DNA of 36,509 nucleotides from a virus: positions 1-36,509 of IMG/VR virus record IMGVR_UViG_3300046777_001790; one strand, given 5' to 3'. Below the pieces are notes generated by a model. It did not search any database. It saw only the letters and a list, made by a program, of their open reading frames with translations, and had not been told where the DNA came from. Below are positions 7,072-14,122 of this stretch, one piece after another. Each line of letters opens with the position of its first letter. The stretch's first letter is position 1. The position numbers were made by a program, and so were the translations under genes.

Positions 7072-7491
7072 ATGGCATTTCCAGGAACCTACAATATAAC
7101 ATATTATAAGGGCGATACCTATGAGTTTAGGATATACCCAAAGACAGCAAGCGGAGACGTTTATTCTCTTTCTCCATTTGTTTATGATCATGATGATAAT
7201 TTAACAACTGCAGACTTTGATAGTGCTGTTTTTGCTTTTGCAGAAACAAGAGGTGGAGACTCTGCAACTGGATATCACAAATGCTATGCCAAAATTTCTG
7301 ATGACAAAACTTATATAACATGTGCTATTAGACCAGCAGATGCTACATATTTAGATCCAACAAAAACTTATGTTTATGACGTTCAGGTAAGCAAGCCAGC
7401 AGGTGGTGGAGATTACCCAGTTGTCGTTACATTAATGACTGGAAGTATAACTGTAACAGATCAGGTTACAAGTTCTACTAATTTAGGATAA
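7072..7491 (+). CDS. Small tail protein, 'GDT' beta-sandwich type, 139 aa
   Basis: It starts with a strand ending YYKGDTYEFRIYPKTASGD and ends with TLMTGSITVTDQVT, the same order of elements as the small proteins at 3851 and 13006. This suggests an Ig-like adaptor domain (BppU_N-like). It has a longer middle section than the other two, with an acidic loop (DHDDNLTTADFD). It begins at its own leaderless promoter, and its stop is one base from the ATG of the next gene, so the pair is expressed together. Confidence 0.65.
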   Translation: MAFPGTYNITYYKGDTYEFRIYPKTASGDVYSLSPFVYDHDDNLTTADFDSAVFAFAETRGGDSATGYHKCYAKISDDKTYITCAIRPADATYLDPTKTYVYDVQVSKPAGGGDYPVVVTLMTGSITVTDQVTSSTNLG

Positions 7492-7492
7492 A

Positions 7493-8065
7493 ATGGCAGA
7501 GGTTAATTTAAGTACACCAGATTTATTAGTACTTGGTGGCCCTGAGACAATTAACTTAGAGGTTGATTTTGGATCACAAGGTGATCGTGGAAGCAGAATC
7601 TATGTAGGAAATGGAAAACCAGATTTAGTTGATATAGGACAAGAGCCAAGTTTATTTGATGTTTATATTAATCTATTAACAACAGATGATGAATACTTAA
7701 TGATGTATCAGTATGTAGAAACATTAGGAAGTCTTCAATGGGTAACTTTATCAAAATTAGGACTAAATACTTATAGTGAAAATATTAGTATAGATTTTTC
7801 AACACAAAACTTTTGCAGAATACCAATATCAAAAATAGTTAGCCCATCTTATATAGGAAATGTTGATGCATCCAACCTTAGTGTCAGTGTAACATTTGGA
7901 ACCTCTGCAGGATACCCAATAGTAAGTTCTATTAAGACTGAAATTGTAACTATAGACGGTGTTCAAAATTTAAAAATAACATTCTATGCCAAGGAATTTG
8001 ACGGTACCCAATGGACAGACATCTCTGGATCTAGAACGGCTAACCTTCACATTTCGGTGGTATAA
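7493..8065 (+). CDS. Minor tail/fibre-associated protein, 190 aa
   Basis: The N-terminus contains GGPETINLEVDFGSQGDRGSRIYVG followed closely by FDVYINL and MMYQYV, a pattern I associate with minor tail proteins of actinobacteriophages (recollection only). The remainder is beta-rich and ends in an LHISVV strand like the end of the adhesin at 6345-7064. The start has AGGA about 7 nt upstream and the gene follows the GDT protein directly. Short GSQGDRGS hints at a vestigial collagen-like triplet turn. Probably a structural component linking fibre parts. Confidence 0.65.
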   Translation: MAEVNLSTPDLLVLGGPETINLEVDFGSQGDRGSRIYVGNGKPDLVDIGQEPSLFDVYINLLTTDDEYLMMYQYVETLGSLQWVTLSKLGLNTYSENISIDFSTQNFCRIPISKIVSPSYIGNVDASNLSVSVTFGTSAGYPIVSSIKTEIVTIDGVQNLKITFYAKEFDGTQWTDISGSRTANLHISVV

Positions 8066-8066
8066 T
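8061..8066 (+). promoter_or_regulatory. Extended -10 promoter
   Basis: GTGGTATAAT lies 16 nt before ATG 8083. Unlike most others here, the resulting short leader holds GGGGTGAT, a Shine-Dalgarno-like stretch. Confidence 0.55.
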
Positions 8067-8082
8067 CGACGGGGTGATATAA

Positions 8083-9105
8083 ATGTCAGTTGAAAATATT
8101 GGTGGTCTATACAATACAAAGCAGCCAGGTTATGATGACACGGCTGATATTCAGGCAGCCCTAAAAGCATTTCTGTATGGTAGTTATGATTATGACACTA
8201 CAAGCACAGACCCAACACAGTTACCAAACCCATCTTTGGCGCATCATCTACAGGGTTTAAAAGATAGAATTGCAGCACAAGAAGCATTAGGTATAGGTTC
8301 TGATTATTTAACCCTTTCACAAATTTCAGCAATCACATCCCCAACGGATGGTTATATTGCAATGGCATCAGATTCAACTGGTGCTGCAGTACAGTCTACC
8401 TACGGTATTGCTTTATATCAAAATGAAGAGCCAACAGAAAATCTAATTAATGGAATGCTTTGGGTTGATAAAGATGCAACACCCCAAAGAGCCTATATTT
8501 ATGATGAAGGTACAGAATCCTGGTCTGCAATTACAGAAATACCAGGAATTGTTGATGCTGCTGGAGATTTGATTATTGGTGCGGGACAAGATGATATATC
8601 TGTACTCCCAATAGGTTCAAACGGACAGATACTAACAGTTTCATCTGGTTTACCTTCATGGCAAGATCATGAAACAAAGATATGGGTTAAGAAGTCCTCA
8701 GGATCTTTATCTGGATCTAGTCTTAGTGTTTCTGGATTAGATGGAGAAAGATTATTTATTGTTTTGCATAACTGGAGTCATAACGACGCTACAGATACTG
8801 CAATGCTTTCAGTTACTTTTAACAATAACTCTGGCCCAAATTATATAAACACTGGAGGACTTGTAACAGCAAGCGCATTACATTCACCAACTTTTAATGA
8901 TTCTTCAATTCATGACATAACAATATCAGTTGATCTTGCAAATACATCTTCAATTTTAAAACCAGTATCCACAATTGCAGATAACTCTGCAGGACAATAT
9001 TTTGGATATTTTAGAGATAATGCACCAATATCTTCTGTACAGGTAACCCTTTCACCAACAGGTACATTTGATAGTGGAACATACGAAGTTTGGAGTTATG
9101 AATAA
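8083..9105 (+). CDS. Tail fibre protein, 340 aa
   Basis: The N-terminal 80 residues hold helical, virion-anchor-like sequence (DDTADIQAALKAFLYG, LAHHLQGLKDRIAAQEAL). The middle contains GMLWVDKDATPQRAYIYDEGTESW and AAGDLIIGAGQDDISVLPIGSNGQ, widespread building blocks of phage fibres. The C-terminal about 140 residues form a beta-rich tip, ending TYEVWSYE. The stop overlaps the next ATG (TAATG), which couples it to the small downstream gene. A role in host attachment is inferred from these motifs and the array around it. Confidence 0.75.
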   Translation: MSVENIGGLYNTKQPGYDDTADIQAALKAFLYGSYDYDTTSTDPTQLPNPSLAHHLQGLKDRIAAQEALGIGSDYLTLSQISAITSPTDGYIAMASDSTGAAVQSTYGIALYQNEEPTENLINGMLWVDKDATPQRAYIYDEGTESWSAITEIPGIVDAAGDLIIGAGQDDISVLPIGSNGQILTVSSGLPSWQDHETKIWVKKSSGSLSGSSLSVSGLDGERLFIVLHNWSHNDATDTAMLSVTFNNNSGPNYINTGGLVTASALHSPTFNDSSIHDITISVDLANTSSILKPVSTIADNSAGQYFGYFRDNAPISSVQVTLSPTGTFDSGTYEVWSYE

Positions 9106-9296
9106 TGAGAATAATTGATAATGGAGTAGAGCGTGATATGACAAAAGATGAACTTGAGTCATATCATAAAGTAACTGAAGAGGCATCCATGTTAATTCAA
9201 GCAGAAAAAGATGCTGCTGTAGCAAAAGAAATTGCAGTCGCAAAACTTATTGCATTGGGATTAACAGAATCTGATATAAGGGCGGTGAACTCTTAA
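9105..9296 (+). CDS. Small helical protein following a fibre gene, 63 aa
   Basis: Coupled on both sides by TAATG overlaps (9105 and 9296). It opens with IIDNGVERDMTKDELESYHK, then an Ala/Lys-rich helix (AEKDAAVAKEIAVAKLIALG) and ends LTESDIRAVNS. Small helical proteins of this form, ending with an 'AKLxALGLTExD' segment, are often found next to tail-fibre genes in phages and may assist fibre folding or assembly. That role is inferred from position; the sequence alone does not prove it. Confidence 0.65.
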   Translation: MRIIDNGVERDMTKDELESYHKVTEEASMLIQAEKDAAVAKEIAVAKLIALGLTESDIRAVNS

Positions 9297-9925
9297 TGAC
9301 AGCAGTTAGTTCAAATAGCAAAGTAGCATACATGTATGACCAGGCATCAGATACCTGGTATGCTATTGCTGGTGTTGCAAATACAAATGTTCCATATACA
9401 TGGACACAAACTCATACACATGGGTCTATAGTAACTTTTAATGACGTTATTCGTGCCAAGGCTGGAGTTAATAGATTTCAAAATCCTTCTGCCAGAAATT
9501 CTATAATTCCTTCACCTGTTAAAGGTACTGTTTGTTTTGTTGAACAAACTAACGGTGGAATTGATATAAACCAGGTTCAAATCTATAATGGTTCATCATG
9601 GGTAGGTATGTTAGATACTGCATACTTAGCAACAAAAAGCAGTGACTACACCATAGGTCTTGGGGATGCAGGACAAACTTTATTAATTGATTCTACTAGT
9701 GATAGAACTATAACAGTTCCACTTGATTCTTCTGTACCGTTCGCAATTGGACAAAGGCTTGATGTTGTTAGACTAAATACTGGAAATGTAACTTTTGCTG
9801 GTGTAGTTGGTGTAACAATTAATAGCAAAAATTCAAACAAGAAAATTGCTGCAAGGTATTCTGGCGCAACTCTTATCAAGTATGATACGAATACCTGGGT
9901 CCTTATTGGCGATTTGACGGCGTAG
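9296..9925 (+). CDS. Tail/fibre protein ending in a 'GDLTA' domain, 209 aa
   Basis: The N-terminal part has MYDQASDTWYAIAGVA and VQIYNGSSWVGM, short 'D(G)xxW' fibre motifs. The C-terminal 90 residues, from YTIGLGDAGQTLLI to WVLIGDLTA, are homologous to the end of the 802-aa fibre at 16713-19121 (YTLSALTERDNFIEV to WVVMGDLSA). Both genes are followed directly by a PFFPP-repeat gene, so this domain may be where the PFFPP protein docks. Start and stop are tightly packed with the neighbours. Confidence 0.75.
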   Translation: MTAVSSNSKVAYMYDQASDTWYAIAGVANTNVPYTWTQTHTHGSIVTFNDVIRAKAGVNRFQNPSARNSIIPSPVKGTVCFVEQTNGGIDINQVQIYNGSSWVGMLDTAYLATKSSDYTIGLGDAGQTLLIDSTSDRTITVPLDSSVPFAIGQRLDVVRLNTGNVTFAGVVGVTINSKNSNKKIAARYSGATLIKYDTNTWVLIGDLTA

Positions 9926-9931
9926 GTCCAA

Positions 9932-11446
9932 ATGCTTGGATGGATAGGCAAATGGGCAAGTTCCAAAGGAATGGGAAGAATCCCAAGCCTTGTAGGCCTA
10001 TCCAGAACAAATGCAAGAACAGCAATTACAAATGCTGGGTTTAACTTAGGTACAGAGACACCACTTGGCAATGCTCAAGGTGCTACTGCATTAAATAATG
10101 GAACTGTTAAAGACAGATCAGATGTCAACCAATTATTAAACTATGAAGAGGTTTTAGGCTTTGAATATTATGAGTATGTAGCGCCTCCATTCTTCCCACC
10201 ATCATTTGTTTCTCCATTCTTCCCACCATCATTTGTTATATCTCCATTCTTCCCTCCATTTTTCCCACCATTCTTCCCGTTCTTCCCATTCTTCCCACCA
10301 TTCTTCCCTCCATTCTTCCCTCCATCATTTGTTTCTCCATTCTTCCCACCATTCTTCCCTCCATTCTTCCCTCCATCATTTGTGGCACCAACTTATACAA
10401 ACTATTACGGATATTGTGATCTAAGTAATAACCCAGCAGGACCTTTTGGGCCATACAATATTGATTGTATGACTTTGTTCCAGACACAAGAAAGTGGAAA
10501 TGGATATCCACCAATTGGATGGGTTTGTGGACCAACACCAGAAGAAGGAACTCCTGCGTGTAATGTTTCTCCATTCTTCCCTCCTGCGTTTAACCCATTC
10601 TTCCCACCATTCTTCCCACCTTCATTTGTGACACCTACAACAACATATTATTTCTGCTGTAATGATGGAGGAGGCGGTTCTGTTGAGGCAACCAGTTCTG
10701 GAACAGCAGTTGCTTTAGCATCCTCATATTGTTCTGGACAAGGATCAACAGGACCAGCAGGTGGAGTTTACTTAACACCTCAAAGTTGTAATGTAAGCCC
10801 ATTCTTCCCTCCTTCATTTGTTGCTCCATTCTTTCCACCTTCATTTGTTGCTCCATTCTTCCCTCCTGCGTTTAACCCATTCTTCCCACCATTCTTCCCA
10901 CCATTCTTCCCTCCTACATTTAATGCACCCGCAAGTCTTTACAGAGCATCATTCTGCGGTGATGGTGTAGCACAGACGTGGGTAAGCAGTGTTTCTTGTT
11001 CAGATGCATTTAATGAAGCATTAGGAAACTTCACTACAATTACAAACTGGAATTGTGTTTTAGGAACATCATATCCAGCAGCACCTACCTGTTCTGCACC
11101 ACCATTCTTCCCACCATTCTTCCCACCTGCATTTACAGCATCACCGTTCTTCCCACCTTCATTCGTTGCTCCATTCTTCCCACCTTCATTCGTTGCTCCA
11201 TTCTTCCCTCCTTCATTCGTTGCTCCATTCTTCCCTCCTTCATTTGTTGCTCCATTCTTCCCACCTACTTTTACGGCATCACCGTTCTTCCCACCTACTT
11301 TTACAGCATCACCGTTCTTCCCACCTACCTTTGTTGCTCCATTCTTCCCACCTACATTTAATAGTGGTGGATGTGGTGATCCATGCTATGCACCATTCTG
11401 GGAGTGCCCAGTAGCGGCTCCATGCTGTGGAAACTGTTATTACTAA
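9932..11446 (+). CDS. PASTA-domain protein with PFFPP repeats and Cys-rich caps, 504 aa
   Basis: Residues about 15-82 read as a PASTA domain (IPSLVGLSRTNARTAITNAGFNLG), a fold that binds peptidoglycan fragments in Gram-positive kinases and penicillin-binding proteins. After residue 84 come about 29 FFPP units, as tandem tetrapeptides or spaced by SFVA, AFN or TFTAS. Three inserts with four Cys each interrupt them (about 154-212, 236-288 and 334-388). The last 26 residues form a six-Cys tail with the pattern CYxPxWxCPxxAPCCxxCYY, shared with the protein at 19147. I know no family for the PFFPP part. It is probably an external, disulfide-stabilised fibre or cell-wall-binding protein. Only a weak AGGT precedes ATG 9932. 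Confidence 0.85.
   Translation: MLGWIGKWASSKGMGRIPSLVGLSRTNARTAITNAGFNLGTETPLGNAQGATALNNGTVKDRSDVNQLLNYEEVLGFEYYEYVAPPFFPPSFVSPFFPPSFVISPFFPPFFPPFFPFFPFFPPFFPPFFPPSFVSPFFPPFFPPFFPPSFVAPTYTNYYGYCDLSNNPAGPFGPYNIDCMTLFQTQESGNGYPPIGWVCGPTPEEGTPACNVSPFFPPAFNPFFPPFFPPSFVTPTTTYYFCCNDGGGGSVEATSSGTAVALASSYCSGQGSTGPAGGVYLTPQSCNVSPFFPPSFVAPFFPPSFVAPFFPPAFNPFFPPFFPPFFPPTFNAPASLYRASFCGDGVAQTWVSSVSCSDAFNEALGNFTTITNWNCVLGTSYPAAPTCSAPPFFPPFFPPAFTASPFFPPSFVAPFFPPSFVAPFFPPSFVAPFFPPSFVAPFFPPTFTASPFFPPTFTASPFFPPTFVAPFFPPTFNSGGCGDPCYAPFWECPVAAPCCGNCYY
10180..11365 (+). repeat. DNA repeats encoding PFFPP units
   Basis: Many near-identical copies of CCATTCTTCCCACC and CCATTCTTCCCTCC, interrupted by three unique segments. 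The same unit recurs at about 19766-19886 in the second PFFPP gene. Synonymous variation (CCA/CCT/CCG, TTC/TTT) is limited, so homologous recombination between copies or between the two genes is possible. Confidence 0.85.
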
Positions 11447-11451
11447 TTACT

Positions 11452-11480
11452 TTGTAAAGTATTGCTTAATGAGGTATAAT
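11452..11480 (+). promoter_or_regulatory. -35/-10 promoter for the second zinc-ribbon gene
   Basis: TTGTAA (11452-11457), a 17-nt spacer, and TATAAT (11475-11480). The leader to ATG 11524 is about 37 nt and contains AAAGGAATAA as ribosome-binding sequence. Confidence 0.65.
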
Positions 11481-11523
11481 TATTAAAGAAATTAATGGTA
11501 AATAAAGGCTAAAGGAATAATAC

Positions 11524-11763
11524 ATGGAAGAACAAAAAAGTGCATGGCAAAAATATAAAGAAAGTCTTGGAGAGACAAGACCTTGGGATTTAGTAAACCC
11601 GAATATTCCACGGGCTAGTGAAGATGAGGCAGAAAAAAGATTTGAAATATGTAAGGCATGCCCAGAATTAATTAAACTAACCAGTCAATGTAAGAAATGC
11701 GGTTGTTTTATGGCTGCAAAAACAAAATTACTTGCAGCAACCTGCCCTATTGGAAAATGGTAA
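11524..11763 (+). CDS. Zinc-ribbon protein (CKKCGCFM...CPIGKW family), 79 aa
   Basis: Paralogue of the minus-strand protein at 2327-2530. It keeps CKACPE, then CKKCGCFMAAKTKLLAATCPIGKW-type ending, with five Cys positioned to bind zinc. The N-terminal 40 residues are different (WQKYKESLGETRPWDLVNPN). It stands as a single-gene unit with its own -35/-10 promoter and a terminator right after the stop, so it is expressed independently of the fibre genes on either side. Function unknown. Confidence 0.8.
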   Translation: MEEQKSAWQKYKESLGETRPWDLVNPNIPRASEDEAEKRFEICKACPELIKLTSQCKKCGCFMAAKTKLLAATCPIGKW

Positions 11764-11766
11764 AAA

Positions 11767-11806
11767 AATAGGGGACCAATTAAGGCCCCCTATTCTTATG
11801 TTTTTT
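11767..11806 (+). terminator. Intrinsic terminator
   Basis: The arms AATAGGGG (11767-11774) and CCCCTATT (11787-11794) enclose a 12-nt loop; CTTATG and a six-T run follow. It sits between the zinc-ribbon gene and the convergent lytic enzyme gene. Confidence 0.8.
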
Positions 11807-12365
11807 ATTTAGGAAAATCAAGCATTAGATGCTTTGTTCTTGGAGTAATGCCTTTCCAGGCAATCCAATTTTCACCGCCATTTGACATGTGAAATGCAAC
11901 TTGAGCATTTAATACTGGATTAAATAACTCATAGTTTGACTCTAAATTAAACTTATCTCTACGGTCAGGACCAAGGTCGCCAATCATATTTATTTGAAAT
12001 AAGCCATAAGAACTATCTCCAGTTCTTTTGCTAAGGTTTAGTGCCATAGGTCTACCGCCAGATTCTTTTTTAGCAATAGCCCAAGCCTCCCTTAGTTTTT
12101 GACCTTCAAAACCTACCAAGTGTAGTAGATTTTTAAGATCTTTGTCAGATAGATTTACAGCGTTTTTGTATTTTTCTAACTGATCTTCTTTAGCCTCAGA
12201 AACACTTTTGGCCACTTTCGTGGCCTCTATTGTCTCTTGTAGCACGATATTACTATCGTCTAATCGGTTTTCAGAAGCATTCGCAAAGTTTGTAGAAACA
12301 ACAAACATTGCCAATATGCTGAGTGTACCAATGATGTTCTTATTATTATTCATAAAAGTAATCAT
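11805..12365 (-). CDS. Secreted lytic transglycosylase/lysozyme-like enzyme, 186 aa
   Basis: The start at 12365 follows AAGGAGGAAACT, a near-perfect ribosome-binding site; the frame stays open further upstream, but that part overlaps the leader hairpin. Residues 1-30 form a signal peptide (hydrophobic IIGTLSILAMFVVS, likely cut after ANA). The catalytic domain follows a helical linker: AWAIAKKESGG gives the acid Glu at 101, and SSYGLFQIN (118-126) is the typical lytic transglycosylase substrate-site motif. It should cleave the glycan backbone of peptidoglycan after export. It is the only gene on the minus strand among the virion genes, with its own promoter. It may serve lysis or, less likely, entry. 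Confidence 0.85.
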   Translation of the reverse strand: MITFMNNNKNIIGTLSILAMFVVSTNFANASENRLDDSNIVLQETIEATKVAKSVSEAKEDQLEKYKNAVNLSDKDLKNLLHLVGFEGQKLREAWAIAKKESGGRPMALNLSKRTGDSSYGLFQINMIGDLGPDRRDKFNLESNYELFNPVLNAQVAFHMSNGGENWIAWKGITPRTKHLMLDFPK

Positions 12366-12383
12366 AGTTTCCTCCTTAGAAAC

Positions 12384-12416
12384 GTAATGACACCTTGTTA
12401 AGGGGTGCCATGTTAC
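12384..12416 (-). promoter_or_regulatory. 5' leader hairpin of the lytic enzyme mRNA
   Basis: On the minus strand GTAACATGGCACC pairs, with one bulge and one mismatch, with GGTGTCATTAC around a 9-nt loop. It starts at about the first transcribed base given by the promoter at 12422-12451 and ends shortly before the ribosome-binding site. It could stabilise the mRNA or be a protein-binding operator. Confidence 0.5.
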
Positions 12417-12421
12417 TTCCA

Positions 12422-12451
12422 AGTATAACACAATTTAGACCATGTAGTCAA
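12422..12451 (-). promoter_or_regulatory. -35/-10 promoter of the lytic enzyme
   Basis: Minus strand: TTGACT (12451-12446), an 18-nt spacer, then TATACT (12427-12422) preceded by TGT, so both -35 and extended -10 elements are present. It lies back to back with the forward promoter at 12459-12464. Confidence 0.7.
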
Positions 12452-12458
12452 ATAATGC

Positions 12459-12464
12459 TATAAT
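12459..12464 (+). promoter_or_regulatory. Extended -10 promoter, leaderless transcript
   Basis: ATGCTATAAT, extended -10, ending 8 nt before ATG 12473. It diverges from the promoter of the lytic enzyme. Confidence 0.6.
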
Positions 12465-12472
12465 TGATCTCT

Positions 12473-12988
12473 ATGGCAGATATAACTAATAACTATGGTC
12501 TAACATTTCCAGAATCAACAGACTCTGTAAACGTGCATAATGATATAAAAAAATTAGCAGATGATGTTGATGATGCTATTTCTTCGCTTGATGCCTCAAA
12601 TGTGCGGGTAAAGGTAATAAATAACTCAGGCTCAACTATAGGTTCAGCAAAACCAGTATACGCTGTAGGACATGCTAACAATAAAACACAAATAGCAGCA
12701 TTTACATCAACACTTTCAGATAATTACCCATTTCTTGGTTTGACAAAAACATCATTAGCAGATGGTGCTAGTGGAGAAGTTGTTGTTGCTGGAGTATTAA
12801 CAAATGTAAATACAAGTAGTTTTTCTGTTGGTCAATTACTATACGTAGACTCTTCTGGATCCCTTACAACTACCGTTTTTGGTGGGGCAATTGGAATTGT
12901 TGCTGTAGCAAATCCAACTATGGGTGTAATTGTTATTCAGGCAAAAGGTAATGGAACATGGGGAGCATTGAAGGCTGGCTTAGCCTAA
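12473..12988 (+). CDS. Tail fibre protein, 171 aa
   Basis: I take ATG 12473, 8 nt after the -10 box, not the in-frame TTG three codons upstream. The N-terminus NNYGLTFPESTDSVNVHNDIKKLADDVD is a typical phage fibre opening. The rest (about residues 45-160) matches a domain also found in the 696-aa collagen-like fibre (about 395-520), with shared elements such as [28 protein letters not shown] and LTNVNTSSFSVGQLLYV. This shows exchange or duplication of modules between the two fibre arrays. Confidence 0.75.
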   Translation: MADITNNYGLTFPESTDSVNVHNDIKKLADDVDDAISSLDASNVRVKVINNSGSTIGSAKPVYAVGHANNKTQIAAFTSTLSDNYPFLGLTKTSLADGASGEVVVAGVLTNVNTSSFSVGQLLYVDSSGSLTTTVFGGAIGIVAVANPTMGVIVIQAKGNGTWGALKAGLA

Positions 12989-12993
12989 TATGA

Positions 12994-12999
12994 TATAAT
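12994..12999 (+). promoter_or_regulatory. Extended -10 promoter, leaderless transcript
   Basis: TGATATAAT, extended -10, ending exactly 6 nt before ATG 13006. Confidence 0.65.
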
Positions 13000-13005
13000 C
13001 GACAC

Positions 13006-13410
13006 ATGGCAACATATCGTGGATCCGCTTCTTCTTATGACATAGGTGAAAAACCACCAACAGTTATTTGGACTGTTGTTCGTGGAGACACATCTGGGTT
13101 TAAGGTTTATGTTGTAGATGATGCAGGACAACCTTTAATTATTCCAGATTGGAATATTAATATGAAAATTAAGCGTCCAAACAATACAGCAGATCTTGGA
13201 ATTATTACAGATGATGCCAGCCTAATTATGGATTTATATCCAGCAGCAGATGCAGATGATTTAGTTGGAGAGTTTACTGTTTGGTTAACTTCTTCAGAAT
13301 CTTTTATTTTACAAACTGGAGACATCTTTGATATTCAGTTATCAGATGCTACAAGAGTATGGACAGTTGCTCAGGGTAGCATGAAGATTCTTGAAGATGT
13401 AACAGATTAA
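13006..13410 (+). CDS. 'GDT' beta-sandwich tail protein, 134 aa
   Basis: VIWTVVRGDTSGFKVYVVDDAGQP near the N-terminus aligns with [18 protein letters not shown] of the protein at 3851. The C-terminal VAQGSMKILEDVTD matches its closing strand. An Ig-like adaptor of the BppU_N type is the best guess. It begins with a leaderless promoter and its TAA overlaps the next ATG (13410), so it heads a small operon just as its paralogue heads the collagen-like fibre operon. Confidence 0.7.
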   Translation: MATYRGSASSYDIGEKPPTVIWTVVRGDTSGFKVYVVDDAGQPLIIPDWNINMKIKRPNNTADLGIITDDASLIMDLYPAADADDLVGEFTVWLTSSESFILQTGDIFDIQLSDATRVWTVAQGSMKILEDVTD

Positions 13411-13631
13411 TGGCAAGAGCAACATTATCAAACCTAAAGCATCAAACAAAATATGTTAAGCCAATAGATTATTCTGTTAAACAAATAAAAGTTCTTGCAC
13501 CAGTAGCAACAATAAATTATGACTTACCATTTAGGGTAAGATTCAAATCTATACAAATTGAAGGATACAGCGCTTCTAATCCACCCCCAATTCCACTACA
13601 AGTGATTGGCTTTAGTAACTGGATTCTTTAA
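13410..13631 (+). CDS. Small tail-associated protein, 73 aa
   Basis: Coupled to the upstream GDT protein by TAATG. The N-terminus is basic (NLKHQTKYVKPIDYSVKQIKV). The C-terminal half contains FRVRFKSIQIEGYS and NPPPIPLQVIGFSNW, which look like two beta strands around a proline-rich loop. No enzymatic motif is seen. Being made together with an Ig-like adaptor and placed in a fibre array suggests a connector or tail-tip protein. I cannot name a family. Confidence 0.6.
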   Translation: MARATLSNLKHQTKYVKPIDYSVKQIKVLAPVATINYDLPFRVRFKSIQIEGYSASNPPPIPLQVIGFSNWIL

Positions 13632-13648
13632 AAATATAAAAAAGGAGT

Positions 13649-13654
13649 TATAAT
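13649..13654 (+). promoter_or_regulatory. -10 box, leaderless transcript
   Basis: TATAAT ends 6 nt before ATG 13661. An AAAGGAG just upstream of the box would be lost from a leaderless transcript but could serve read-through mRNA, so both modes are possible. Confidence 0.5.
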
Positions 13655-13660
13655 AAGGTC

Positions 13661-14107
13661 ATGGCAAAAATCTCAGTCCCAACACTAAAAACCAAATTTC
13701 AAACTGGTGATCGTCCTACGCAACAGGACTACGAAGATTTAATTGATTCAACCTCAGCCCGTTCCACAGATCTTGGAACAATGGGTAATAATGAAAACAC
13801 AATTACTGGTATTGAGAATGCCACGGTAATTGATAATTTTGATGCCACAGAGTGGCGCATGGTTAAGTATATTGTTTCTATTGCTAAGACAACAGCAGGA
13901 GACAATAAGTTTTACGCAACAGAGTTGACCATCTTGGTAGACGGTACAAATGTAAACGTCTCTGAGTATGGCACGATAGACAATGATGGGAATATTGGCA
14001 CCATTAGCGTCTCTAGGGTAGGAAATACAGTTTCATTGACTGTTACTCCAGACCCTGCAATTAAGCCAGTCACAGTTCGTTATGCACGAATTGGACTTAA
14101 GGCATAA
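13661..14107 (+). CDS. Tail fibre protein, 148 aa
   Basis: The N-terminus KISVPTLKTKFQTGDRPTQQDYEDLIDS is a common fibre opening. From about residue 57, WRMVKYIVSIAKTTAGDNKFYATELTILVD through to TVSLTVTPDP is a beta domain that recurs at the C-terminus of the next, 681-aa, fibre (YRTAKFLVKTAYGTHTDVAEVLLTLD). This protein is thus almost only that tip domain. It may be an alternative short fibre or a cap sharing the partner's binding or trimerisation module. Confidence 0.7.
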   Translation: MAKISVPTLKTKFQTGDRPTQQDYEDLIDSTSARSTDLGTMGNNENTITGIENATVIDNFDATEWRMVKYIVSIAKTTAGDNKFYATELTILVDGTNVNVSEYGTIDNDGNIGTISVSRVGNTVSLTVTPDPAIKPVTVRYARIGLKA

Positions 14108-14122
14108 ACAAGGAGATAAAAA

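Noticed and set aside
10180-11365. CRISPR-like array of short repeats
   Set aside because: The repeats are in frame, vary in spacing, encode PFFPP protein units and have no unique spacers of constant length.
10206-11414. His/Leu/Ser-rich and Met/Glu/Gly-rich frames within the PFFPP gene
   Set aside because: They are other reading frames of the same DNA repeats; the FFPP frame alone is flanked by a recognisable PASTA domain and Cys domains.
12366-12431. Upstream extension of the lytic enzyme frame to 12431
   Set aside because: The ribosome-binding site AAGGAGG and a proper signal peptide both fit the start at 12365; the extension covers the leader hairpin and reaches past the predicted transcription start.
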